In this document: positions 36,991 through 47,956 of the stretch, piece after piece
Layout: every line of letters begins with the position of its first letter
Position numbering within the stretch: position 1 is the first letter of the stretch
Assembly: GCA_949317995.1 (NCBI GenBank)
Contig: OX439035.1
Coordinates: 78,289,459 to 78,353,458 of the forward strand
Source: Acholoe squamosa
Lineage: Eukaryota > Annelida > Polychaeta > Phyllodocida > Polynoidae
Reading direction: 5' to 3'
Length of the DNA stretch: 64,000 nucleotides
Program-made: the position numbers and the translations under genes
Notes under the pieces: generated by a model
Databases searched by the model: none
Told to the model about the DNA's origin: nothing
Seen by the model: the letters and a program-made list of their open reading frames with translations, nothing else

Positions 36991-37569
36991 TAACCATTTT
37001 TCAGCTGGAGGCCCAAGCTTACTTTAAATAGAATACAAACAATATGAAAGTTTTTTACCCTTTTTTCAAGTATAATGGGATTGATAGACATAAATCATTA
37101 GGGAATATTGCCAATGCTATGAGAGGGGGAGCAGTAGACATCACATACGGTGGAAAGTGGTTTCTTGGCCATGCCTACCTGGGCCCCATCTGTCAACCCA
37201 GATATTTACCAGTTTGAGCCCACATGTGGGCCAACCCAGAAAGCCCATCTGGGTCCCATGTCAGCATGCTGGCTGGGAAGTTGCGTCTTAAGACAGCTGC
37301 GAAGGGTGATTCTCCACTCAACTGAGATGGATGCAGCATTGAAGAGAACTCATATCATCAGTAACCCTCAGACATATTGACTATTACTGATTATTACACG
37401 ACCTCTGTGATTTTGGGTGTTTTTTCTGGATATCCCATTTCTGATATTCCTGCATATTGTGCGACCCCTTATGAGCAGATCCTAGGTGGATATCAGAACT
37501 CTTTGAGGTGGATATCAGCACGGTTCAGAAGCATTCAAATGAAAGCAAGCCAGGCTGGATGCTGCAGAA

Positions 37570-37805
37570 GGAGACGTGGTGGTCTAGTGGTTAGCGCTTT
37601 GCGCACAGCCGTCAAAGGTGGGCGGATCGAGTCCTGGTCCAGGCGCATCTTTTTTTCGCCGTGTGTCCACTGCCATAACCGTGAGACCGATCGTGTAGAA
37701 ACACTATGGCAGGCTTCGCGCCCTGGGGAAGGATTTTTGTTTTCAACTTGTTTTTATTGATATTCTATTGATTATTTATTGATTTTTTATTGATTAATCG
37801 TGTAA
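37570..37805 (+). mobile_element. tRNA-derived SINE
   Basis: The first 78 bp are tRNA-like, with an A-box (TGGTCTAGTGGTTAGCGC) and a B-box (GGATCGAGTCC). A unique body of about 90 bp follows, then a TTGATTAT-type short-repeat tail. This is the layout of a tRNA-derived SINE, lying in intron 4 in the gene's sense direction. Confidence 0.6.
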
Positions 37806-37966
37806 TAAACTTAGTAAGGTATGTGCTAATAGGCACCAAATGGCATGTATCGTACATGCCATACATTACTTAGTTACTGTTGAGGCTGTATACCAGGGCT
37901 CACTCGCAAAATTAGGGTCGCAGATATTGTCAAAATGTTATTCAACATAAACTATTCCGTACTACA

Positions 37967-39182
37967 GAGCCCTGGAAAGGAAATGCAAAAAAAAATATTT
38001 TTTTCCCCACAAAAGATATTCTTGTGGGTACACAAACAATGTTTCTTGGCACACCAATAATTTTTGCAAACAAAAAATTGTGGGTTGAAAAAAGAACCTC
38101 GTGAGTAAATGAACATGTGACTGCCAGCATATGTGACTGGTCACATATGCTGGCAGTTACAGAAACTATTCTTGCAGATAAAGAAATATTATACTTGAGG
38201 GTGCTGAAACATTTTTCAGATGCACAAATAATCTTGCAGGTGCAGAAACAGTTCTTGCAATGTTAGAAACAATTCAAACAATGATGTACAGTCTAATGTT
38301 TTTAATTCTTGTGTTTTCTATTCTTTGTGCAGCTGCACGAATCACATAAGCACAATTACGGATATTTGTGCATCCACAAGAATTGTTTCTGTACCAGCAA
38401 ACATGTGTGACCAGGCAAGCGAAAACACCCCTCTGCAGGGCAATTCATTATCAAAGTTCATCTCAAGATCTTTAAAATGAGATATCAATGGGTTAAATAT
38501 TCCTAGTAGTCATGTCAGAACCCCTCCTTGAACATAGGTCGTTATTCATAATATTATCGGAAAACAATGGCTAAGCTGTAAATACATTACAAATCATAAT
38601 AACGTCTGAAAACACAATAAATAAGCCTTTTTCACAAAAAAAAATACATAATAATATGGCAATTTTTATCATAGATTTTGATCTAGTAGGAATTTTCCAT
38701 TTCTGTTTTCAGTTTTTGGTTTTTGGTGAATATCCCCAAAAATTGGCATACAAATTTGCAAATTTTGATTATTGGAATGGGTGCTATGGCAACCAGGAAC
38801 AGGCATATAGGTTGATTTCTCATGAAAAATGTTCATTTTACCATCCAAATATGGGCCATTTCTACCGAAAACGGTGCATTTTAAATGAAACCATTGAATT
38901 CTGCATCAAAAATTAGCTTAATGTATTTTTATAATGGTTTTAGAGTAATTTTGCCTTCCAATGCCCCCTGCTGGCCAAATGGGGAATTAAAAATCCCCCA
39001 CGGAGGGGTGTTCTCCCTTGATGGCTCACATATTTTCTGTATCTGCAAGATTTCATATTTTCTGTATCTGCATTATTAGTTTCTGTACCAGCAGGAATAG
39101 TTTTCGTACATGCAAGAATCGTTTCTATACCAGCAAGATTAATCTTGTGGATAATAATTTTTGCATGCCCTATCTAGGGCTC
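37967..39182. mobile_element. 1.2-kb element with inverted minisatellite ends, intron 4
   Basis: The ends GAGCCCTGG...ATGCAAAAA and TTTTTGCATG...AGGGCTC are imperfect inverted repeats. Inside the left end, GAAAC-TTCTTGCAGGTGCA-like units repeat. Inside the right end their complements (TTTCTGTACCAGCAAGAAT-like) repeat. The middle is unique AT-rich DNA. It is likely a non-autonomous DNA transposon. Confidence 0.55.
38120..38157. repeat. Perfect 18-bp-arm palindrome
   Basis: ACTGCCAGCATATGTGAC, two bases (TG), then its exact complement. It lies within the left minisatellite arm of the 1.2-kb element. Confidence 0.9.
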
Positions 39183-39254
39183 AGTGACATACTAATTTTG
39201 ATCTTAGAATTAGTATCTTAATGCTTTACGATATACGGTTTTGCTTTATTCCAG

Positions 39255-39388
39255 GCCTGCTCATTGTGCTGCTGCTAAAGGTTCTTTAGAACATATAAAA
39301 ATATTACAAGGGAAAAGCGGCAATGTATGGCAAAAGAGTAACAGAGGGGAATATCCTATACATGAAGCTTCACTTGCAAGACAGACTG
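39255..39388 (+). CDS. Exon 5: ankyrin repeats 9-10
   Basis: The acceptor is ttattccag and the donor AGACTG/gtaaga, phase 2 in and 1 out, 45 codons. It encodes PAHCAAAKGSLEHIKIL (repeat 9) and GEYPIHEASLARQ (start of repeat 10). The preceding intron is about 4.75 kb and holds several mobile elements. Confidence 0.9.
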
Positions 39389-39858
39389 GTAAGAAGAAGT
39401 ACACAACCTAATAACCATAATCATATTGTAAATCGCTGCATGTAAACCATGTGTAATACATGATGATGACCCTAGCTGTGCCCTGAAGAATTTTCTCAAA
39501 CTCAAGGTGTGCCATATAGACTAGGTTATTTACATTAAAGTTGTACTGAAATGGTCAAAATCAAGCCCCAGCTACGTCCAATAGGTTTCTATGAAAGTTA
39601 AGTGTGTCTTGGAATAATACAAGATATTATATGCATATTCTAAAGTCATGCTTTTTGTGGCTTAAATGATATGCTTGAGCTTGATTATGTCTTATCTATT
39701 GTGTATAATTTCATTATATTGGTATTGAACTGCTCAAAAGCAGGCCGTAGCTATGCCTGATGGGGATCTTTGAAATTTAGGGTGTGTGCATACTATTTTC
39801 TCTGCAAGGTAGAGGTGATCTCCTTTGGTTTTAATGTATTGACCTTTTCTTCTTTCAG

Positions 39859-40019
39859 ATACTGTAGATTATTTACTCGTTAAAAATGAAGATAAGGTTA
39901 ATCTTCCTAACACTGAAGGCCGGACGTGCCTTCATATAGCCGCACTTACAAACAACCTTGCTCTTGCAAAGAAACTAGTTGCAAGAGGTGCAACATTGAA
40001 CGAAAAGATGAAAGGAAGG
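39859..40019 (+). CDS. Exon 6: ankyrin repeats 10-11
   Basis: The acceptor is tcttctttcag and the donor GGAAGG/gtttgt, phase 1 in and 0 out, about 54 codons. It encodes DTVDYLLVKNEDKVN and the repeat GRTCLHIAALTNNLALAKKL. The donor is weaker than the others (gtttgt), but only this position gives phase 0, which is needed to enter exon 7 correctly. Confidence 0.87.
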
Positions 40020-40110
40020 GTTTGTATTTGTTTCAAGAATCTCTCCTCTGAGGCCAAAAAAATTGTCTTTCCAGCTACCCGACTGAGCATAGCAAAACAG
40101 GGCTGACCCC

Positions 40111-40507
40111 ACCGTAATACCCTGTGTATAAGGCACATCTTATATGCAAGGATAATGGTTCTGTCCAGATCTGCAAGGGGGACACAAAGACCTTTCATTT
40201 AAAAGGGGGCTAGCACGGCAAATGCACACCCGCATTAAAAGGTCACGTGATCACCCATGGACCAATCAGATTGTTGCAAAATTTCTGCTGGTAACCACAG
40301 GTACCAATGCTCTTAAAAGTCTGTGCTAGGCCCCCTTTAATATATTACACTCCTCCTGACTATTATAGAAACATAGGGGTTCCAAGGGGGCTCGGGGACC
40401 CCTAGCTACACATAGCTTTTTGAATTTTGAAAATCCATTGAACTAAATCCCCAAACTCTAGGTGTGCCTTATATGCAAAGTGTGTCTTATATGCAAAGTA
40501 TTACTGT
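40111..40507. mobile_element. TATAAGGCAC-type foldback in intron 6 (about 400 bp)
   Basis: Ends ACCGTAATAC and GTATTACTGT pair with one mismatch. Subterminal TATAAGGCACATCTTATATG words face complementary GTGCCTTATATGCAAAG words at the right. Part of the interior matches the 35,363-35,631 element in reverse. It begins about 90 bp after exon 6. Confidence 0.65.
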
Positions 40508-41026
40508 AATTTATTCTTTTTGATTTTGACAATTTTGGCAAATAATTGTTTTCATATTTTTCTTTAATTTTCCACATTTCTTTTCATACCCTTTGTATAT
40601 TCTAATCAATACTTCTATTGGTTTTGAATTTATAACTTAAACTGCATTTCTATTTTAACCTTTCGTAATTTTTTTTTTTGATGAATATGGCATATGTACC
40701 CATAAATTTCTATACAAAATCAAAAAGAAAAACTAACCTACCTACCTTGAATATCTGAGTCATGTAGCTGGAAACACAATTTTCTTTTGGTGTTATGCAT
40801 GTGTAATGAGGAAGGATGTCTGATAATGGGAAAACAAGGAAACTATCAGAACCGTTTCATTTAGACACTAATAAGAAATATGTGTTTACAAAATCATTAT
40901 TGATTTATGATTCATAGCTTGACTCTATGAAGTATAAAAGAGATGTTCACATCGCCCTGCAAATTTAGATTTAAGAGATTGTCATTTACATCATAATTAG
41001 TAATCCAATGTTTTCTCCTTTTGAAG

Positions 41027-44000
41027 GACACAGATCTAACTCCATATGATGCCGCAAAATTGAAGAATTATTCAGAGACTGCAGATTATCTGAAGCAGCA
41101 AGGAGCCAAGCCTGCTTCAGAATTAGCAGAGGAACCGAAACCAGAACCAGTAGAAGAAGAGCCGGAACAAGAGGCTGAACAGACACCTGAGGAGCCAGTC
41201 CAACAGGAGAAACCAGCTGCAGAAGACGAAAAGCCAGAGGAACCAAAGGAAGAAGAGAAACCACCTGAAGAAGAACAACAGCCAGAGGAAAAAGTAGAGG
41301 AACAACCAGAGGAAACACCACCTGCTGAGGAAGAGAAGCCTACAGAAGAACAACCACCAGAAGAGAAACAAGAGGAACCTAAGCCAGAAGAGCCAAAGGA
41401 GGAGGAAAAGGAACCTGAGAAGCAGGAGGAACAACCTCTACCAGTGGCCCCTGCTGCTGTAGCAGCAGCTGCAGTAGCAGTAGAGGAGCAAACGACACAA
41501 GAAGTAGCGCCCAAAGAGGAAACACCTGAGGAAAAGCCAGCAGAACCAAAGGCTGAAGAGATCAAGGCTGAGGAAAAAACAGAAGCCCAAACTGAGGAGA
41601 AACCGGTAGATGAAACAAAAGTTGAAGAGGAGGCACCACAAAAAGCAGAGGAAAAACCTGATGAAGCAGCTCCTGAAGCAGAGGAAAAGGAACCACCAAA
41701 AGAAGAGGTAAAAGAGGAGACGGTAGAAGAGGCAAAAGCACCAGTGGACAAAGTTCCTGATGTTGTTCCTGTTGCTGCTGTTGCTGCTGCTGCTACTGCT
41801 GAACCAGAGAAAAAGAAAAAGAAGAAGAAGAAACAAAAAGAAACACAACCAGATGATGATCGAGTAAAATTGGCGAAACCTGATGAAAATGAAGCACCAC
41901 CAAAAGAGCCTAACAGTGAGATGGATAAGGAAAAGAAGAAGAAAGATGAACCTGCAAAAGAAGAGGAAGTACCGCAAAAGCCAGAGGAGGCACCCTCCCC
42001 AACTCAAATGGATGCAGTTGCACCTGAAGAGGCCCCAGAGAGTAAAGTTGAAAAAGCTGGTGACATTGCACCTGCAGTTGCTGCAGGTGCAGCTGGTGCT
42101 GCTGCAGCTGCAGCTCTTGGGGCTGCAGCAATCAATGAGGGGTCAAAGAGCCCTAAGGCTAAGAAGAAGAAAGATGTAGAAGATGAGGATTTAGAGAAAT
42201 TATCTCCAGAAGAACGGGAAAGGAGGAAAAGGGAAAAGGATAATTGGGACTATAATGCTCCTGATGCCGATAAAAAAGTAGATTCATGGAACAAAGACTA
42301 CAAAGGCCCTAATAAATCAGAACAAACACCATTGGCATCTGGTTACAAGAAACCTGAGGGTGTAAGTAGACTTGGCACTGGGGGAGGTAAAATCCGCAGA
42401 AAAGAGAAAGAAGAGGAACCAAAACCAGATCCATCAGATAAGAAGAAATGGAAAAAAGAGGATGGTGAGACTTTGAAGAAAGCGGGAGATCCCCAAGACA
42501 AGACAAAAGAGAAAGCCAAGAAGGGCAAGAAGGCAGATGATCCACAAGACAAGGATGATGCTAAAGCTAAGGAGAAGCAGCCCAAAAATCAAAAGGATAA
42601 GAACAAACAAGAAAAGGTCAAGTCTCCTGAACCTAAACAAGAAAAGGTTAAGTCTCATGAACCAAAAAAGCCAAAGGATGGACAGGTTGATAAGGCTTTG
42701 GTAGGTGGAGTTGTTGCAGCCGGTGCTGCAGGTGCAGTAGCAGCTGGTGCTGCAGCAGATAAAAAGAAGAAAGAGAAGGGAAAGGATGCTGGAGATGGAA
42801 GCAAGGAGAAAACAGTCAAGGCTGGTGAAACTGTCAAGAAAGAGGAAGAATCCCAAGACAAGACAAAAGAGAAAGCCAAGAAAGGTAAGAAGGCAGATGA
42901 CCCAGTCAAGGATGGCACTACAGCTAAGGATAAGCAGCCTAAAAAGGAAAAGGATGCAAAGAGTGAGAAAAAATCATTCGATGATAACAAGCAAGAAAAG
43001 GTCAAGTCCCCTGAACCTACAGCTGAAGAACCTAAGGATGGGAAGGTTGATGAGGCTTTGGTAGGTGGAGCTGTTGCAGCTGGTGCTGCAGGTGCAGTTG
43101 CAGCTGGTGTAGTAGCAGCTGACGCTGCAGCAGATAAAAAGAAGAAAGAGAAGGGAAAGGATGCTGGAGATGGCAGTAAGGAAAAAGAAGGCAAGCCTGG
43201 TGAAACTGTCAAGAAAGAGGGAGATTCCCTAGACAAGACAAAAGAGAAAACAAAGAAAGGTAAGAAGGCAGGTGACCCAGTAGTCAAGGATGACACTACA
43301 GCTAAGGAGAAAAAGTCCAAAAAGGAGAAAGATGCTAAGAATGAGAAACAATCATCTGATGAAAAGAAGGAAGAAAATGTCAAGTCTCCTGAACCAAAAG
43401 CTGAAGAGTCAAAGGATGGGAAGGCTGATGAAGCATTGATAGGTGGAACTGTTGCAGCTGGTGCTGCAGGTGCAATTGCAGCTGGTGCAGTAGCAGCTGA
43501 TGCTGCAGCAGATAAAAAGAAGAAAGAGAAGAGGAAGGATACCAGTGATGAAACTAAGCAAAGTGGTAATGAATTAAAGCAACACAATGATGGAGCAAGT
43601 AAAGCTGAAGATGCAAAAACCCCAAAACAGAAAAAGGACCAGAAGAAGGGTGAAGGTGATGTCGAAGATGCAACAAAGGAAGCATCAAAAAAGAAAGCTG
43701 ATGGAGTTCAAGACACAAAAGATAAAAAATCAACAGTTGATGTAAAGGATGATAAGCCATTAGGAGTAGCAGCTGCTGCAGCAGCCACAACAGAAGTGGA
43801 TGGAGACAAAGCAAAAGATAAGAAATCCAAGAAGAAACAGTCTGATAAGGAAGGTAAGGAGTCAACAGCGAATGAATCTAAAGACAAAAAACACACAAAG
43901 GATTTGGCAGCAGCAGGAGCAGCAGCTGAAGGCGAAACAGCTAAAGGTAAGAAATCCAAAAAGAAAGAATCTGAAAAGGATAGTGAGGAGTCAACAGCAA

Positions 44001-46967
44001 ATGAACCTAAAGACATAAAAGACACAAAGGAATTGGCAGCAGCAGAGGCAGCAACAGCAGCTGAAGGAAAAACAGCTAAAGTGAAGAAATCCAAAAAGAA
44101 AGAATCTGAAAAGCAAGGAAAAGATTCAGCCATTGATGAATCTAAAGATAAAAAGGACACAAATGAATTGGCTGCAGCAGGAGCAGTAATTGCAGCTGAA
44201 GGAGAAGAAAAGAAGTCTGAGAAGAAGGATGAAGAGGAGAAACAGGATGGACAAAAGAAAACTTCAAAGAAGAAGATTGAAGATGGAAAGGATGAGGCAT
44301 TGGTTGCAGACACAACAGCTGCAGGGGTTGCAGCTGAAGGTGAAACACCAAAACAAAAGAAAAAGAAGAAGAAGAAGGAAGTAGATCAACAAGGGAAAGA
44401 TGAAAAATCAGCAATAGAAGATTCAAAGCAGATAGGGGATTCAAAGGGGGGCACAACTGCAGAATCTCAAGGAAATACAGCAGAGTCAAAGAAAGAGGGC
44501 AGTGAAGAAAAAGAGGAATCATCAGATGAAAAGCAACTCAAAGCACAAGCTGGTGAAGATGCAGCCAAGGTACAACCTAGTGAAGCACCTGATGAATCAG
44601 ATTCTAATCTCCTTGCTGGTGCAGCAGCTGCTGGTGCAGCTGCAACTGTTGGAGCTGGAGCAGCTGTGGCAGCAAATAAGAAAAATGACAAGAAAAAGGA
44701 CACTGATGCAGAGGACAAGGATGTAGATGTGCTAGATGAATCTAAAAAGAAGGAAGATGCAGGAGACTTAGATTCAGAAAAGGAACATGGAGAAGAGTCT
44801 CAAAAAAGGAAGAAGAAAAAGAAGAAGAAGGATAACGACCTGCCAGATGAGGGAGTAGTTGATTCCAATAAGGTAGTCGATGGTAAGGAAGGAGACACTG
44901 ATAAATCACAACCTGCAAAAGGAGATGAAAAGTCCAGTCTAGCACTAGCAGAAGATGCCGAAGCTTCATCAGGTAAGAAGAAAAAGAAGAAGAAAGTTAA
45001 TGAAGACAAAGATGCAGAATTGCCAAAGGATGCAGGAGAAGAGGGAATTGAAGAAAGTGGCCAGTCTAAAGAGAAACAGGAGAAGAAAGAATCAGAGCAA
45101 ATATTGGGTTCGGCTGATGGACAGAATGCAGAAGGTACTACAGAATCTCCTAGGAAGAAGAAGAGTAAAAAGAAGGTTTCAGAGGATGAAAACCTTGAGA
45201 AGCAACCTACAAAAGAGTCGGATGAACAAGGGACAAGTCAGGCAGCCAATAAGCTCTCAATGGATGAAGCAGTACCCTTGTCAGCAGATTCGGATGATCC
45301 TAATAATGTAAATGAATTAGGTCAAAATACAGAAAGAGGTTTTCCACAAGGACCAAGTCAACTAGATCCACCAACTGATGTGGTCACCGAAAAGCCTGTC
45401 AATGTAACCCAAGATGATTCCCAAGGAATCAAACCTAAAGACCAAGGGCCACATGGTGCTAAAGATGGCCAATTAGATGAGGATATAAAAGGAGAAGCAG
45501 ATCCCTCAAGTCCTGAGGCAGGACCTGCATTAGCAGATCCAGGGAATGCTTCCACACAAGAGCCCAATAATTCAGCAGCAGATGATGGATTTGGAGTGGC
45601 AGCAGGGGTAGCAGGTGGTGCTCTGGCAGGGGCAGCAGCTGGAGCTGCAGTTGGAGCAGCAACTTCAAAAGAAAGTAAAATCAAAAATGCCACAGAAAAG
45701 GAACAGGATTTGAGACGGGAACCAACATTGGCAGAAATGGCTGCAAGGCAAAAGAAGGAGAAGCCCAAAGAACAACCCAAAAAAGTAGCCAAGAAGGAAA
45801 AGAAGCAACCAGCAAAGCCAATACCAATCATGACACTGCCAATGCCTGCTTCACTCAGTGACACATCTACAGTGTTGGAAAAGGGTACAGCAAAAACTCC
45901 CAGAAAGGAGACCCCTGGAAGCACAAATGACAAACAACTCTCAAAGGAGGAGGCCGCTGAGGCTGTTGCAAGACGGAGAAGAGCAGCTCGTTTACCAAAA
46001 GACTCTGAGGATTCCGAGAAAACTGGTACAAAACCCTTAAGTAAGAAAAAAACTGCTGAACTCATGCGGGATGCAGATGCTGAGGATATCGCTAACATAA
46101 CACTTCCGGATTCTGCCAGAGATGGAAAACCTGGGAAACCTTCATTACAGGAACGTCTAGATATGATATTGCTGCCACCAGAGAAACAAAAGGAGAAAAA
46201 GAAACGTGACAGGAATATTGATCAGAGCAGACAGGCATTTGCATATGATGATGAACCTGACGACTATAAAAGTAGGAGTAGGCGAGATCGAGACCGAATC
46301 CGTTTATCAGATGACTACAACCGACCTGATGGGCATTCTAAGGTTGACACATGGAATAGGAATATGGGTCGGAGAGGTTGGGAGAGTGGAGAGGAGCCTG
46401 ATTCTTACAGAGGAGGTAGGAGGGATCGTGGACGAGGTGGCACAGATGCGAACTCTACACGGGAGTCAGAGGGACCTCCAGAGCGGTGGGCAGAACAAGC
46501 ACCCCGTAGACGTCACCGTGCACCTAAAAAACCTGAGCTTGACCCTAGACCTACCACTATGGCTTCTGGCAACCCCCGGCAAGAAATTGAAGCAGCAGCA
46601 AAAAAGAAGAAAAAGAAAGAGGTCAGACCAAAATCAGTGCTAGATGAAACAATAGAACCCAATGAAGATGATGAGCAACAATGGGAAGACGTCAAGACTG
46701 GCCCAAAAAGGCGGAAAGAGCTGCCAAAGATAGAGAGGAAGACATTAAAAAATGAAATCCAAGAGTTGGTAAGAATCTTTGAAGCAAAGACAACAGCCCT
46801 TTCTAGCATTAACAAGTCCCGGAAGCTGACACTTTACCACAGTTACCGGGGTGGGATGGCGGAAAGGAAGCTTGTTGACCATCTCAAATTGGACTACAAT
46901 AGCGCCCAGCGGATGAGGACCAGAGCGGACTTCACCAATGTTCAAGACTGGGAACGGTACCTAGCAG
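41027..46967 (+). CDS. Exon 7: giant exon, last ankyrin repeat plus Lys/Glu-rich region
   Basis: The exon starts after ccttttgaag in phase 0 and ends at CTAGCAG/gtaaga in phase 1. Its 5,941 nt contain no stop. It opens with a final ankyrin-like repeat (DLTPYDAAKLKNYSETADYL), then about 1,850 residues dominated by Lys, Glu, Pro, Ala and Asp. Early parts are EEPKPEP-type. The middle has three tandem copies of a 115-125-residue repeat (42,470-43,550). Ala/Gly-rich hydrophobic stretches recur between KKKKEK-type clusters. From about 46,700 the composition becomes ordinary (RKTLKNEIQELVRIF, then GMAERKLVDHLKLDYNSAQR), suggesting a short helical domain. A KVDSWN/KVDTWN motif occurs twice. The long antisense frames here are composition shadows. 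Confidence 0.92.
42470..43550 (+). repeat. Three tandem coding repeats of about 345-375 bp in exon 7
   Basis: Copies begin near 42,470, 42,830 and 43,208. Each runs DKTKEKAKKGKKADDP, then KEKVKSPEP-type, then ALVGGAVAAGAAGAVAAG, then ADKKKKEKGKDAGDGSKEK. Nucleotide similarity is high, so the expansion looks fairly recent. Unit lengths differ by multiples of three. Confidence 0.85.
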
Positions 46968-47226
46968 GTAAGAGGTATTTTTATGTGTATGGTAATCTGT
47001 AAGCTATGTTCAAGTCATCAAAAATCCATAATTCTTGTACCTTTAGCAAGCGCTCAGGCATTCCTAATTGTCCAAAAGCTCATCGCACACAGGGAAGACA
47101 TTCAGAACACTATATCACCAGGCTGCTTTAACCTACAGATCTTAGCTTCATAATTGCAATATGCCCACCACAGAAAAGTATAGTAATTCTAGAAAACTGA
47201 TGTTTTACTTGCCGTACACTTTGCAG

Positions 47227-47279
47227 AGGTTGTTGCTCAGGCAGAAGCTGATGAAAAGGCACTAAAGACGGGACGACAG
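47227..47279 (+). CDS. Exon 8: short exon
   Basis: The acceptor is actttgcag and the donor CGACAG/gttaga, phase 1 in and 0 out, 18 codons reading EVVAQAEADEKALKTGRQ. It is a charged helical segment that continues the domain at the end of exon 7. Size, phase and splice signals agree, but short exons are always less certain. Confidence 0.8.
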
Positions 47280-47614
47280 GTTAGAATCTATATCAATTCA
47301 TTCAACTCATTACATTACCTGTACAGAATTTGTCCAATTTGTCCAATTTTCAACACGAGATCTTAATATTTTCCCCCATTTTGTCCACTTGCTGAGGTCA
47401 CAGATATACACTTTTATACAATCATAATGTAGAATACTTAACAGTTGTCACAGATGCCACCAATATTTATCATACAACAAGTTATCAATAACAAAAATAC
47501 CTCCATCTGATTCTGTTTGAGATAATAGTTGACGTGGTGTTTTATTTCAAAGGTTGAAGGGTTAACAAACTCTAATCAGCTTTGATCGACTTTGAATTTG
47601 TAAATATGTTTCAG

Positions 47615-47650
47615 ACTATCGATGAGAGCTACAGCTCATCGGAAGAATGG
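47615..47650 (+). CDS. Exon 9: 36-nt exon
   Basis: The acceptor is atgtttcag and the donor GAATGG/gtttgt, phase 0 in and out. It encodes 12 residues, TIDESYSSSEEW. Because it is phase-neutral it could be a skipped cassette. The Ser/Glu cluster resembles an acidophilic kinase (CK2-type) site, which is inference only. Confidence 0.6.
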
Positions 47651-47815
47651 GTTTGTAGTTAATCCTAACATTGATATCAATATCACGGTTTTTTTAGTAT
47701 CAAGGAAAGATAAGACGACTGGATCCTGCTGTCAGTGGGATAACTAATGAAAGTGTGTACTGTGATAAGAGGTTCCCAGATATTAAAACTAGAGAGGTCT
47801 GTTATAAAGTTTCAG

Positions 47816-47956
47816 ACTGGAATACGTCAAAACAGAGATGGTGAGGAGGACTTTGTTGGTGCTCCACCTGTGGGTGTGGCCTCTGCCGACTGGTACGTCC
47901 ACGGCTGCACCCAGCCCAGCCTTGGGGCCATCTGGAGGCGTTATAAACAAGCAATG
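47816..47956 (+). CDS. Probable exon 9b: 47-codon phase-neutral exon
   Basis: This GC-rich island follows aaagtttcag and ends at GCAATG/gtacaa, phase 0 in and out. It encodes 47 residues including DGEEDFVGAPPVGVASADWY and SLGAIWRRYKQAM. The basic, aromatic tail WRRYKQ resembles a peptide-binding helix (IQ-like, inference). The frame stays open 48 nt further to a stop at 48,002, so the donor could lie a little later. It links to exon 10 in frame. Confidence 0.55.

Noticed and set aside
41086-46945. Many long minus-strand open frames of 60-310 codons opposite exon 7
   Set aside because: They are Ser/Phe/Leu-rich mirror images of the Lys/Glu/Ala codon bias. They lack independent splice or start context and disappear outside the exon.
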